Source: Mixophyes australis
Lineage: Eukaryota > Chordata > Amphibia > Anura > Limnodynastidae
Length of the DNA stretch: 64,000 nucleotides
Assembly: GCA_036250195.1 (NCBI GenBank)
Contig: JAVHZZ010000008.1
Coordinates: forward strand, 9,290,434-9,354,433
Direction of reading: 5' to 3'
A program made the translations under genes and the position numbers. Below the pieces are notes generated by a model. The model was not told the origin of the DNA and made no database searches. It worked only from the letters and a program-made list of their open reading frames with translations. This document shows positions 35,305 to 45,558 of the stretch, piece after piece (position 1 is the stretch's first letter; each line of letters begins with the position of its first letter).

Positions 35305-35640
35305 CGATCAGTCGGCTGGTTTGAAAAAGTGGAGATGTTGCCTATAGCAACCAATCAGATTCTAGTTATCAAAGTGGAGATGTTGCCTATAGCAACCAAT
35401 CAGATTCTAATTATCAAAGTGGAGATGTTGCCTATAGCAACCAATCAGATTCTAGTTATCAAAGTGGAGATGTTGCCTGTAGCAACCAATCAGATTCTAG
35501 TTATCAAAGTGGAGATGTTGCCTATAGCAACCAATCAGATTCTAGCTGCCAATTTTGTACTAAATAAATGATAATTAGAATCTGATTGGTTGCTATAGGC
35601 AACATCTCCACGTTTTCAAACCCGCAGCTTGATAAATTTA
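35305..35640. mobile_element. X-box/CCAAT MITE with an expanded left arm (five 45-bp copies)
   Basis: Units begin at 35329, 35374, 35419, 35464 and 35509, exactly 45 bases apart, each with GTTGCCTATAGCAACCAATC or a one-base variant. The single inverse arm lies at 35573-35625. The unit length is a multiple of three, so the array reads as an 80-codon frame (MEMLPIATNQILVIK repeated), which is not a gene. Confidence 0.85.
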
Positions 35641-36600
35641 TCACCTAGAATTAATACCGAATTGGCTTATAAAGGGTTACACCCAGTGGTCGAAGTGGGC
35701 CAATATCATACTTCCCTACTGGTGATTAGTTGGTGATCAACTGCCACAATCCATTTTGTCTCATAGGCCTCTGTGCATTTTGGTCTTCAGAAAAATGGCT
35801 ACCACTTTGTATAACTCAGTCAGTAATAGAGACACATTATAAAGTGAAAGGACTTGATATGTCTTTTAATTTTACTAAATATTGTTAAAAAGCATCTAAA
35901 ATTAGGGCTAAAATGTAAAACTATCAAAATCCCTAAAGCTTTGGGTTCAGTTTTCCACATCAACACTTCTAAATTCCCACTTTGACCATAATTATCCTAC
36001 AGTATTTGCATCTTGCTATAAAATAAGACTTTATATAAAGGTTGCAATGTTAGTGTTTTATTATCAGAAGAGAGATACTTGTCTGGGGGAACGAGGCTTT
36101 AGTACCAGACCCCCGTAATGTTTACTCTCTCTCCGATAACTCCGGGGATTCTGGGAGAAACAATCCCAGCGTCTGGAGATTGGGGCCGATTTGGCAGATC
36201 CTTCTGAACGCAGCTGACGAGTACCATGCCACTTATAGCGCAGACTGAGAGAAAGCAACACGTTTCGCACGCTGCATGTCAAATATTGCAAAATAAACAA
36301 AGGTTTGAGGCAGGACAATTACCCCATTTATGTATGAAGTCTGTCTGTACGTCCCTCCGTCTTACTGTATGTTGTGTCTTACGCACAGAGAAGCCTGCTC
36401 TGTTTTTCCACTTAAATGGACCTGAAGCAAACTGTGAAAATAAACTGAGGTGCAAAGCTTCAAAATGACATTTGCAGGGGGGGGGGGGAGAAGCACAATA
36501 GTGTTTTGTGTTCTTGCCTTTGTCGCCCTTAGTAGTTCTTGTAGCTAGCCACATGTGGACCTGATTGCTTAATGTTAGAGGCCAGGCATCGTATGTCTCT
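35641..36600. other. Unclassified spacer
   Basis: Unique-looking, with a G run at about 36476-36489. No gene was supported. Confidence 0.4.
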
Positions 36601-37030
36601 CTAGTTTTTGCCGAACTATAAGTCCCAGCATCAGCCGGAGGGTTGCGAGATATCTAAACGTACTTCTGGTGTTTAAAACTGATTTTAAATTTTGAAATTT
36701 TTAATTTTTTTGTTTCTTTGCTGAGTACAAAGGTCAATATCACACAGGAGATATATTTTCGTTCTAAGCATTGTAACATTTTCATATTAATTTAGCCACA
36801 GGGGGGCAGTGTTTAATTGTCGTAAAGCAAAACGAACGCTTGTCAGGCAGTGTGCGTGTCGTAGTTGACAACATAACTTCACCAGCAACGTTTGAAACCT
36901 GGTCAACGTACAAGTGGAACTACAAGTCCCAACATACCTTTCCAGCTATTGGCTGGCTAATTTCTGGCAAAGCATGCTGGGGCTTGTAGTTTCACAACAC
37001 TTGGAGAGCCAGGGGTTGGCTAGGCCTGCA
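36601..37030. mobile_element. Fold-back repeat with ZNF143-like motifs, first cluster
   Basis: At 36614 (aactataagtcccagcatc), 36916 (ggaactacaagtcccaacat) and, inverted, 36969-36992 (gcatgctggggcttgtagtt). The latter two form the arms of a fold-back element of about 100 bases. Confidence 0.55.
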
Positions 37031-37295
37031 CTAGGAGTAGGACATTGTCTCTTTTAAATGAATACCTGCAGCCACAAGATTGCACAACAAACATTTTTTA
37101 TATTACAAGAAGAGCTGGTGCCTGAAAGCACCGCTGCAAGAAAATCAACATGACGGGAAACTCCCGACTGCAAAGACATAGTCATCCTTACGAAATGCAG
37201 ATCCCTTAATGAGCTAATGTTCCTATTAACCACAGACACAAATCCTTTTATCAGCAAATAGTAATTCAATGATCCAGCAGCCAGAAAGATACTTA

Positions 37296-37473
37296 GGGCT
37301 GGATTTACTAAACTGCGGGTTTAAAAAAAAATTGGAGATGTTGCCTATAGCAACCAATCAGATTCTAGCTTTCATTTATTTAGTACATTCTACAAAATGA
37401 CAACTAGAATCTGATTGGTTGCCATAGGTAACACCTCCACTTTTTCAAACCCGCAGTTTAGTAAATATACCCC
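37296..37473. mobile_element. X-box/CCAAT MITE with TTA target duplication
   Basis: The arms (GGGCTGGATTTACTAAACTG and its near inverse) are flanked by TTA at 37293-37295 and 37474-37476. It contains gttgcctatagcaaccaatc in the left arm and gattggttgccataggtaac in the right arm. The 3-bp TTA duplication supports a PIF/Harbinger-type origin. Confidence 0.75.
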
Positions 37474-37668
37474 TTAGACTTTTCATAGTGAATTCTGTGT
37501 ATTTTACATTATCTTCCTGCTGACGTTTCCACTGTGTTGTTTTAAGAAGTCTGTAGGCTGAGTGCACTGAGAGACTGTAGGGAAGGATACATTGATGGAT
37601 TTTAGTTTATAGTTTGAAAGTGTATCTTTTGTAGTTAGTTGCATCTAGACTCTAGATCAGATATGGCC

Positions 37669-37921
37669 GCACTTGCCAACTCTCCCAGAATGTCTGGGAG
37701 ACTCCCGAATTCCTGGTAGGTCTCCCGGATTTCCGGGAGAGTAGGGCAACCTCCCGCATCACGGCGGCTCTGATGCTGCCCACTTCACTAGGAAGTAGGC
37801 AGCATCAGAGCCGCCGTGACGTGATTCTCAGGGACCAGGGCCAAAATTACGCGATTCGCCAAGCCCCACCCCCTCCGCCCATACCCTCCCGGAGGGGCAC
37901 ATTAAAAAGGAGGTAAGTATG
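37669..37921. mobile_element. CACTTGCC-type hAT MITE with an internal perfect hairpin
   Basis: Starts gcacttgccaactctccc and ends ggaggtaagtatg, a diverged member of the CATACTTGCC family. The interior holds an inverted repeat (tcacggcggctctgatgctg at 37758 and its inverse ending at about 37821). Confidence 0.6.
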
Positions 37922-37939
37922 GGTATGGCAAACCTGTAG

Positions 37940-38115
37940 ACTTCGCAGGTGTTGTGAAACTACAATCTCAGCATACTTTGCCAGCTATCGCCTTGCAAAG
38001 CATGCTGGGACTTGTAGTTTCGCAATACCTGGTGACCCACAGATTGGCCAGGCTCGCTCTAAATCAAGCGCGACGCTCCTTCATTTGTGGAACTACAAAC
38101 ACCAGCATAGGCCGC
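37940..38115. mobile_element. Fold-back repeat with ZNF143-like motifs, second cluster
   Basis: Motif-like arms at 37957 (aaactacaatctcagcatac), inverted at 37998-38020 (gcatgctgggacttgtagtt), and a third at 38089 (ggaactacaaacaccagcat). The first pair folds on itself. Confidence 0.55.
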
Positions 38116-40337
38116 CAGCCTTGAAATTTACAGTAGTATACAATACACAGACAACAACCATCCGCAATACAATTGCAGATATTTTATATATCATGTTTAT
38201 GTGATATTGTTATTGCAAATGCTTTGTGTTTCTGGCGATCGGCTTATTTATACAGCGATAATGTTTTGAGTCGCAACAAAGACCAACGTGAGTATTTTTA
38301 CAGATGCTGGGAGAACACAATATTAAATCCTCTCTTTGAGGCGTTAGTTACTCTTCAGTGATTATGATCAATGTAATATTTTCTTCCGTCCAGCTTCCTC
38401 CAGATCCTCCAGCGTTATAGGGATCGTTAAGGGTCCAGGAAGTTATAATTACGTATTATAACTTGTTCCGATTTCTTTTTCTTTATATATTACAGTTTAC
38501 ACGCGGCCCTAGGGTCCTAACAGGCACAATACTGCCAAACGTGCGTTTTATAAGACAAATCGTATTTAATATCACGTCTGACGCAGTTATCAGAAAGTCA
38601 GAAATCATTACAGTCAAATAACCAAATCCTCCCACCCCTCCTTTCCTCGGAGTAGCTTGTACCGAATAAAGCGTAGAACGTTGCGTTCCTGATCGTTGCG
38701 ATGTATCTGCTGCAGCACAGTCGAATTTACACTCAGATTGTGAGCAGAGATTTCCTGCGGTTTTCAGAAGAAGATTCCAGGATACATCAAATCTTTGGAT
38801 TCTCACATTTTCATACGAACATCATTTAAATACCAAATTAGATCAGGCTGAGGTTTGGCTGCCGTGGGCCTTAGTGTAAGTGGTTAGGATAGGATTGCGA
38901 GAAGGAAGGAACAGCAGAAAAGCGTTCCCGGGTGATATTATTGGCAGAAACAGAGTCATAAGATAAACACTGTCCTTGTTTTTCATTAATATTATATTTT
39001 ATTGAATTTTGTCTTTGAAGCAGATAATAGCTGCTTAGTGTTTAGATGCTCTGTAAAATGCGGAGGGGTTAATAAACTATAAATTTGGGGAATATTCGAT
39101 ACATTCACTGGTTGATTATCGGTGTCCTTCAGTGGAATTACTGACAGGAAGTCTGCTGTGCGTAAGAAAATATTTTCCCCACAAACATCACAACTTTTTA
39201 GATATCTTCTATACTAATTAGCCCCTGAAACTTTAACAAATATAATTTATGAATGTTATTAGTAACTATCTTATATAAATAAAATGATATATAAGGTTTA
39301 GCGGTCCTGAAATACATTTATTTCTCCTGATTTGGCTATAATGATAGCAGACTAATCATAATAATATGTACTCATTTAAAATATGTACTTTTTAAACTTT
39401 GTACGTGTTGTACATTTTGGGATATATGTAGGAAACTGGATAAATATAATAGTTGTACACAGATCCCACCTTTCCAAGACTCAAAATTTGAATTTTATTG
39501 GTTTATTGCATATTCTTTAATATTAGGTATTATTCCATAACAAGTACATTCCGATGAGACAACAGGAAGCTCCGTACAGTCAGGTTAAGGACGGTAATTA
39601 GTCTGATCTGAGCTGAGAATGAGGAATCATTTTCTGTGTTGGCCCCACCCAGGTGTCAGGTTGTATTACAAATTGCAGTATTTTACATTCTGTGGTATTA
39701 CCAGGATCTTATTGGATTAGAATTCACCAAATTATAGATATCCTCCTTTAGAGGAGCCCAGGCCCTATGAAGTGTATTTACACTCGCAGTCTAGGCTGTG
39801 ATTGGCCTGTCCTCAAGAGGGAACAGCAGCACAGAGCAACTAAGACCACCGGGACAAGAGGCCTTTGAAATTCTGAGGCCAAGTGAGGAGTTTTGTAAGT
39901 CTGTGCGTAGCCTAGACACGGGGGAGCCGGACATTTTGTGGGCGGAGCTAATATTCATGATAATTCAGCCTGTCCATCACTGACACACGGGGGACAAAGT
40001 CAATTTTAATGTAGAAAGGGAGGGGGGCAAAGGCTAAAGAATTTTCGAAAAATAAAATACATTTCAATAATAATAATAATAATAATAAATAATGTCTGTA
40101 TGTACATACCTGAGTCTGAGGTAACTCTCCACTCTCCACACCTATACACTGATTATGTCTGTTATGGTCTACACTCGTCTCAGCTACAGTGTGTACACTT
40201 ACCGGCCCAATACCAAACCATTTGGATCATTCTGCAAATTAATGTAATTGGTGGGGGTGTCCAATGATTGGTTCCTGTCAACAACGTTATCCTGTTGCAT
40301 GAATATGCATGTGCTATACATACTATATCACACACAC
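38116..40337. other. Unclassified spacer
   Basis: AT-rich unique-looking sequence with a short (TAA)n at about 40065-40090. No gene was supported. Confidence 0.4.

Positions 40338-40397
<60 letters not shown>
40338..40397. repeat. (TCTA)n microsatellite
   Basis: About 15 units. It is followed directly by a MITE inserted at its end. Confidence 0.95.
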
Positions 40398-40679
40398 CAT
40401 ACTTGCCTACTTCCAGTAGGCGACGTCCGGGAGAGGGGCATAGCTAGAAGGCGGAGGGGCCGGAGCTCCTTGAATCACGTCACTTTGGCCCCGCCCCCGT
40501 GAGTAAAATGCAGCTTTTTCATTGGGGGCTGGGCCAAAATGACGCGATTCCTAGTGAATCGCGTCATTATAGCAAGTTAATTTCGGGAAGCGGGAGAAAT
40601 GCCAGCTCTCCGGGGAGTCCGGGAGACTGACCTGAATTTCAGGAGTTTCCCAGACTTTCCGGGAGAGTTGGCAAGTATG
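40398..40679. mobile_element. CATACTTGCC-type hAT MITE inside a (TCTA)n tract
   Basis: Begins catacttgcctac and ends gttggcaagtatg. The internal words gaatcacgtcactttggccc and tgacgcgattcctagtgaat match the family. Flanking bases are TCTA-like on both sides, so the duplication length is ambiguous. Confidence 0.75.
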
Positions 40680-40683
40680 ATCT

Positions 40684-40988
40684 ATCATCATCATCATCAT
40701 CATTTATTTATATAGCGCCACTAATTCCGCAGCGCTGTACAGAGAACTCATTCACATCAGTCCCTGCCCCATTGGAGCTTACAGTCTAAATTCCTTAATA
40801 TAAACACACACTCACACAGACAGACAGTAGGGTTAATTTAGATAGCAACCAATTAACCTACCAATATGTTTTTGGAGTGTGGAAGGAAACTGGAGCACCC
40901 AGAGGAAACCCACGCAAACACGGGGAGAACATACAAACTCCACACAGATAAGGCCATTGTCGGGAATCAAACTCATGACTCCAGTGCA
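40684..40988 (-). repeat. tRNA-like dispersed repeat, minus strand
   Basis: Reversed tail (tatatagcgccactaattcc), core, and the start of the tRNA-like head (gggaatcaaactcatgactc). Another (TCTA)n tract (about 40990-41020) follows directly. Confidence 0.8.
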
Positions 40989-41020
40989 TATATCTATCTA
41001 TCTATCTATCTATCTATCTT

Positions 41021-41466
41021 ATAAATACATCCTACTCTTTTAACAGTAAGTCTGGTGATGAGGGGGAGTCCGGCTCAGTAATTCCCGCTGACATTTGCCT
41101 AAATAACTTTGAAAAAGAAAACTATTTTGAGAACTCATCATATGTCAGCGTAATATGCTAAACCTTGCGCATGAAAAGCTGTAATATTTGAAATCCTTAT
41201 TTACAATTGCGTGTCCCTTTCCGTAAATAAATGTTTATTTTGGAAAATTGTATAAAAAAAAATGAAATATTTGTATACCTTCACTTCAGATTTTCCCATG
41301 TTACTTGTTTAAAAAAAAATGGACATTTTATTAAGTCCACAGTATGAGGTTGGTTCATATGCAGACGACATGATACATTCAGGAAGTCCCAGGAATCAAT
41401 GGTCTTCACTGTTTTACTGTGTTATTGTGATTGGTGGAGACAGCAACACATTAAGGAAGGGGAAAG
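41021..41466. other. Unclassified spacer
   Basis: AT-rich. Nothing recognised. Confidence 0.4.
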
Positions 41467-41625
41467 TTTATCAAACATTCTAAAAAGGAAAAGCTGAGGT
41501 GTTGCCCCTAGCAACCAATCAGATTCTAGCTGTCATTTATCCCATACATTCTAGAACATGATAGCTAGAATCTGATTGGTTGCTGGGGGCAACACCTCCA
41601 CTTTTCCTTTTTTAGAAGGATTGCA
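41467..41625. mobile_element. X-box/CCAAT MITE, variant copy
   Basis: Inverted arms with 'gttgcccctagcaaccaatc' and 'gattggttgctgggggcaac'. The outer arms carry ctaaaaaggaaaag instead of the GGGG ends, as in the copy at 23028, so these two form a subfamily. Confidence 0.7.
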
Positions 41626-42812
41626 AAAAAAATAAACAAAATAAAATGATTGAATACTAATTTTCACACCATTATAGAGATAAAAAAACATTTATAGAAA
41701 TCAACACATATAATAATCTGAAATACAAATTGCAGATTGTTTATAAACGGTATCTACCTCCGAAGTTGATTTTATTGCAAAACATGTACAATTTACAAAT
41801 ATATGTTAAAGTTCCCCTACGTAGCCAGAGCTTGGGCAATCTGATTTTTTTTTTGTTATCTTGAAATATTTCTCACTGCGGTATGTGTAAAGTGTATATT
41901 ATATTATATGGTGTTTATTCTTTAGATGTGCTTTACCCATGTGATCTATGGGGGTGATTAAAGGAAACTCTAAACTACTGATTACTACTACCAATGTACG
42001 TCTATGATGGTTGTTTTTGTGCCAAGGACCTTTTTTTTTTCTTTGGTACTTATAACATATTATATTACATTCTAACAGTGGTCTTCTCAGATCTCTGGAA
42101 AACCTTTGGTTTCCGAAACACTTACCTATGTTTTACTACAGTTTAAGTGAATTCAGGGTTGGGCTGGGGCGACTTCACATAGTGAGCGGCCATGTTGTGT
42201 CCCGTTGCCATAGCAACCTTAAGAGACACTGGGAGCGAAGCTTTGGCCGGCAGCCATTGTAGCTATTCCAAAGAAGCCAGAACTACCAGCCCATAAAAAG
42301 GTACCTATCTCAGGCGGTAAGGGGTCCCCAGGCCATTAACGTGCTCGTTTCAGCTGCAGCAGACACGCTGGTTCCAATTCAGTACAAAAAAATGACAATG
42401 TTGTAAAAAAATATATATATATATATAAAAAAAACAAGCTACCTTATGGGTTTACTGCCAAGCAGAGAAATTCATATGCAACAATGCCTTGTCAGCTCTA
42501 TTTATTGCAAATTACCAATGTCAGTCTGTCTAAGTATTATTTCATGTGGTTTCTGTTTCCATAGAGACAGAGGTGATTTCTGGAGGAACGGAGATATAGT
42601 TTCCTGCTTTTTAAAGTTAATTTGTCGCCTGCATCCAGCGGACGAAGCAGCTTCGTGGGCTAAACCAATATTCAGCCTATTGGTTCGCTAAAAAACTAGT
42701 GATGTTATTGAGGCATGAGGCATTTTGTCCCTCTTGGAGTGGTGCATGCTTGATGTTATTTTGGACCTCCCCTCAGGGAGACAAGTAGAGGAAGGGTTGA
42801 CGCAAGTTGTGT
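41626..42812. other. Unclassified spacer
   Basis: AT-rich. The segment 42640-42725 resembles part of the GGCAGCC fold-back family (aaccaatattcagcctattg). No gene. Confidence 0.4.
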
Positions 42813-43022
42813 TATCGTTATCAGGCAAGTCTCCCGCATCCAGAAATTCCCTGGCAAAAATAACGCGATTTGCTGTGAATCGCGTCATTTTGCACCCGCG
42901 ACAAAACGTCATTTCCGTTGCAGGGGTAGGACCAAAATGATGCATTGTCCCTGCCCCGCCCCCTCCCGCTCTTTGGCCACACCCCCTCTCACGGACTGCG
43001 CTGCCTGAACGTAGGCAAGTAT
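42813..43022. mobile_element. Decayed CATACTTGCC-type hAT MITE
   Basis: The right end taggcaagtatgg is clear and the left end (tcaggcaagtctcccgcatc) is eroded. Internal gcgatttgctgtgaatcgcg and caaaatgatgcattgtccct match the family. Confidence 0.5.
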
Positions 43023-43027
43023 GGCTT

Positions 43028-43160
43028 CATCATCGTCATCATCAACATTTATTTATATAGCGCCAGCAAATTCCATAGCGCTTTAATAATAAATAAGTAA
43101 TAAAAACAGACGGAGAGGTAAGAGGGCCCGGCCCGCAAGCTTACAATCTATGGGACCTGA
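43028..43160 (-). repeat. Second dispersed repeat family (gcgccagcaa type)
   Basis: atttatatagcgccagcaaa, then tttaataataaataagtaat, then gcaagcttacaatctatggg. The same plan as at 53247. Confidence 0.6.
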
Positions 43161-43425
43161 TTGTCTGCATTCTCAGAAATATTAGTTCAACCCACATAAA
43201 AAGCTGCCTCTATTGTGAGTATGTGACAAATACACTTTAATGTGTGTTGTGACTAGAGATGGGCGGGTCCGGTTCTCCGAGAACCGAACCCACCCGAACT
43301 TTGAGTATCCGAGTACCGAGCTGAGCAGCTCGGTACTCTCCCGCCCATTCCGAATCCAAATCGAGGCCGAACGTCATTGTGACGTCGTCGGATCTCGGGG
43401 CTCGGTTCTCGCGATACTTCAACTT

Positions 43426-43433
43426 TATAAATA
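43426..43433 (+). promoter_or_regulatory. TATA box of the hAT element
   Basis: TATAAATA, about 170 bases inside the left terminus and upstream of the frame at 44229, in a position suited to a transposon promoter. Confidence 0.5.
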
Positions 43434-43600
43434 CACGCCTCCACAGCAATCCATCGCCATTTGACAGAGGGAGAGAGCAGGGTGTAGTCATAGGCTAATT
43501 AGAGCAGGGACAGAGAATACAATATTGTTCTTGCAATTGCTCTAACCAAAATCGCTAGTGCAGAGAGGAGGATAGAGGTTTATTATTTTTTCTTCATATT

Positions 43601-44215
43601 TGGCACTCCCCAGCGCTTTTGGGGTGTCCCCCATAATTGTGCATAAATATTTCTGGCTGTCAAAAGTCATATCTGTCAGCAGTATCTACTAAATAATTTG
43701 TAGCACTCCTCAGTGCTTTTGGGGTGTCCTCCCTAATTGTGCATTAATATTACTGGCTGTCAAAAGTCATTTCTGTCAGCAGTATCTACTAAATAATTTG
43801 TAGCACTCCTCAGTGCTTTTGGGGTGTCCTCCCTAATTGTGCATTAATATTTCTGGCTGTCAAAAGTCATATCTGTCAGCAGTATCTACTAAATAATTTG
43901 TAGCACTCCTCAGTGCTTTTGGGGTGTCCTCCCTAATTGTGCATTAATATTTCTGTCTGTCAAAAGTCATATCTGTCAGCAGTATCTACTAAATAATTTG
44001 TAGCACTCCTCAGTGCTTTTGGGGTGTCCTCCCTAATTGTGCATTAATATTTCTGGCTGTCAAAAGTCATTTCTGTCAGCAGTATCTACTAAATAATTTT
44101 TAGCACTCCTCAGTGCTTTTGGGGTGTCCTCCCTAATTGTGCATTAATATTTCTGTCTGTCAAAAGTCATATCTGTCAGCAGTATCTACTAAATAATTTT
44201 TAGCACTCCCCAGTG
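43601..44215 (+). repeat. 100-bp tandem repeat within the hAT element
   Basis: tagcactcctcagtgctttt or a variant begins at 43601, 43701, 43801, 43901, 44001, 44101 and 44201. The period is exactly 100, with six copies plus a start. Middle copies are nearly identical, the first is the most diverged. Confidence 0.98.
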
Positions 44216-44228
44216 GTTTGCGCTCAGA

Positions 44229-44888
44229 ATGGATTCAAAGCAGTCCACATATGATCTGAATGAGCAACCAGGTTCTGTCACCAGTCCTGATGTTAGTGTT
44301 CCCAGTACGTCATCTGGCCAAGGCGATGTCAAACAACAGAGTGTTTTCAAATTAGTGCAAAAAACAAAAAACAAAAAAAAAATTACTGTATTGAAGCGAA
44401 AAAGAAGTGTAACTGAGCAAAAGTTAAGTGACGATAAAAAAAAAATTGCAAGCATGCCATTCTACACACGCAGTGGCAAAGAGAGAATGAGGCCTTCACC
44501 TTTGGCTATTAGTGGCAGATCCCAAAAAGTTACCCAGCCTACAATTGGTGCACAACTACTGTTACGCGTCAAAGCCGAGCTGCAAGATAACACTGAGGCA
44601 TTACAGGAGAATATTTGCTCTGATTCACAAATGACAACAATCCCTGTGGAGAGTCCATCCAACAGTGGGATGTCTAATCGTGAGCATTCTGCTGATGTGT
44701 GCCTTAATAGCCCGAGTGTAGCCGGTGATACCCAAATTGAGGATGCCACTTTGGAATTAGAAGAGGATGAGGGGGAGATTTGTGTAGGTGACGAGGGCGC
44801 TAATGATGATGTTGATGATTATGATGCAGACAGATACCAAATTGCCTTTCTCAATTTCTATTTATATTCTAGATTAAATAACGGCTGA
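44229..44888 (+). CDS. Transposon-borne frame, 219 codons, unknown function
   Basis: The frame starts at an ATG in a strong Kozak context (A at -3, G at +4) just after the last 100-bp repeat and ends in a TGA. The protein is low in hydrophobic residues. Residues 1-40 are polar and Ser/Thr-rich, residues 47-59 hold a lysine/arginine cluster (KNKKKITVLKRKR) that looks like a nuclear localisation signal, residues 80-100 are basic, and residues 176-202 are strongly acidic. The last 20 residues (DADRYQIAFLNFYLYSR) are encoded by the first copy of the downstream tandem repeat. There is no signal peptide, membrane segment, zinc-finger pattern or transposase catalytic motif. It could be the surviving N-terminal exon of a hAT transposase, an accessory DNA-binding protein, or a frame kept open by chance. 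The intact length and good start context make an expressed product plausible, but no family was recognised. Confidence 0.5.
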   Translation: MDSKQSTYDLNEQPGSVTSPDVSVPSTSSGQGDVKQQSVFKLVQKTKNKKKITVLKRKRSVTEQKLSDDKKKIASMPFYTRSGKERMRPSPLAISGRSQKVTQPTIGAQLLLRVKAELQDNTEALQENICSDSQMTTIPVESPSNSGMSNREHSADVCLNSPSVAGDTQIEDATLELEEDEGEICVGDEGANDDVDDYDADRYQIAFLNFYLYSRLNNG

Positions 44889-45163
44889 ATAGTTTTCTAT
44901 TTTACTCCTAGTGGAGAGAGGATCTGATGCAGACAGATACCAAACTGCCTTTGTCCATTTCAATTTATATTGTACAGTATATAACGGCTGAATTTATTAG
45001 TATTTTATACAAGTGGAGGGGGGCCTAGAGAGACAGAAACCAAACTGGCTTTCTCCATGTCAATTAATATTGTACAGTCTATAATGGCTGAATTTTTTGT
45101 TTTTTTAAAAAAGTGGAGGGGGCCTATAGAGACAGAAAGCAAACTGTCTTTTTCCATTTCTTT
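44823..45163 (+). repeat. About 100-bp tandem repeat at the 3' side of the hAT frame
   Basis: Related units start at about 44823, 44926, 45028 and 45125, each with gacagataccaaattgcctt or variants, tatattgtacag and aatggctgaatt. The copies are more diverged than those of the upstream array. The first encodes the end of the 219-codon frame. Confidence 0.85.
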
Positions 45164-45264
45164 ACATATTTAACTATAAGTGTAGGGTGTAATATAGATT
45201 CAAAGACGATGGCTGCATTGCCAATATGCATAGATGGAGAGGAAGACAATCTGTTTTGTGTGTA

Positions 45265-45270
45265 GAATAA
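45265..45270 (+). terminator. Polyadenylation signal of the hAT element
   Basis: AATAAA about 380 bases after the stop codon of the frame at 44229. Confidence 0.4.
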
Positions 45271-45558
45271 ATGAAGGCCTACCAACGAAGAATTAAACAG
45301 TTTTTTTGGATGATTTATTACCTCAACAATTAGATTACTTATCTCTAAAACAGTTGGAGCACTAAATTGGGTTATTTTAGGCACAAAAACATGTATTTTC
45401 CAACAAAATAGCAAAACAAAACCAAACAAAACCAAAACCAAAACCAAAACACGCAATGGCGGTTTTGCAAAACCAAAACCAAAACACGACGGTAATCCAG
45501 ATCCAAAACCGAATCCAAAACCAAAACACGGGGGTCAGTGACCATCTCTAGTTGTGAC

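Larger units (their letters stand above)
43254..45550 (+). mobile_element. hAT-type DNA transposon, non-autonomous, with 8-bp TSD
   Basis: The left terminus TAGAGATGGGCGGG and the right terminus (inverse TAGAGATGGTCAC) share TAGAGATGG. Both are flanked by a perfect GTTGTGAC (43246-43253 and 45551-45558), the 8-bp duplication typical of hAT elements. The order inside is: subterminal palindromes (for example 43311-43338), a TATA box (TATAAATA, 43426-43433), a 100-bp tandem array (43601-44215), a 219-codon frame (44229-44888), a second array (44823-45163), AATAAA (45265-45270), and an (AAAACC)n-like right end. No BED zinc finger, RNase-H catalytic region or hATC dimerisation domain was found, so mobility would need a transposase supplied elsewhere. 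Confidence 0.9.

Noticed and set aside
36795..36812. CTCF-like word ccacaggggggcag
   Set aside because: Two key positions of the core differ from the consensus.
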